Source: an uncultured Clostridia bacterium
GTDB taxonomy: Bacteria; Bacillota; Clostridia; TANB77; CAG-508
DNA length: 5,095 bases
Assembly: GCA_944389715.1 (NCBI GenBank)
Contig: CALXNI010000058.1
Coordinates: 1-5,095 of the forward strand
Direction of reading: 5' to 3'
Shown here in pieces: positions 5,071 to 5,095 of the stretch. The notes beneath the pieces are model-generated. The model was given only the letters and a program-made list of their open reading frames with translations. It had not been told where the DNA came from and searched no databases. The translations under genes and the position numbers were made by a program. Position 1 is the first letter of the stretch, and every line of letters starts with the position of its first letter.

Positions 5071-5095
5071 AAAATAAATTTTGTCATTCAAATTA

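Noticed and set aside
4882..5091. Minus-strand open frame of 69 codons
   Set aside because: It lies wholly within repeat copy 3, reads through its hairpins, has no ribosome site, and its product is only translated repeat.

Overview
The window is AT-rich with the standard code (TGA is used as a stop and Trp is TGG). Its gene order, tRNA - tadA - SRP RNA - dnaX - ybaB/ebfC - recR, is the classical Firmicutes order known from Bacillus and Clostridium. Codon choice (AGA, TTA and ATA dominate), strong AGGAGG-type ribosome sites and protein similarity suggest a low-GC member of the Clostridia. The exact taxon cannot be named from this sequence.

Layout, all genes on the + strand: a composite palindromic repeat (1-240); a consensus-like promoter and tRNA-Arg(CCT) (309-385); tadA (415-882), overlapped by an unrecognised single-pass membrane protein gene (879-1625); a second composite repeat (1632-1815); a promoter and the small SRP RNA (1928-2041); dnaX (2064-3653); ybaB/ebfC (3667-4008); recR (4010-4610), broken by one extra base near 4412; a short open frame of unknown nature; an intrinsic terminator (4777-4820); and a third composite repeat (4837-5070). 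The first and third repeats are inverted copies of each other and bracket the locus.

Functionally the genes cover tRNA wobble editing (TadA), protein targeting (SRP RNA), the clamp-loader ATPase of DNA polymerase III (DnaX), a nucleoid-associated protein (YbaB/EbfC) and recombinational gap repair (RecR). SRP RNA, dnaX, ybaB and recR are tightly packed with no terminator visible between them and probably share transcription; tRNA-Arg, tadA and the membrane protein form the upstream unit.

The least ordinary content is the modular repeat family: GC-rich hairpins with TGTAGGGG/CCCCTACA ends, joined to a tandem 7-base array. It appears three times between genes, and a degraded relative may lie inside the dnaX linker as coding sequence. 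The recR frameshift is the other item to check. I see no clear new multi-gene system here.
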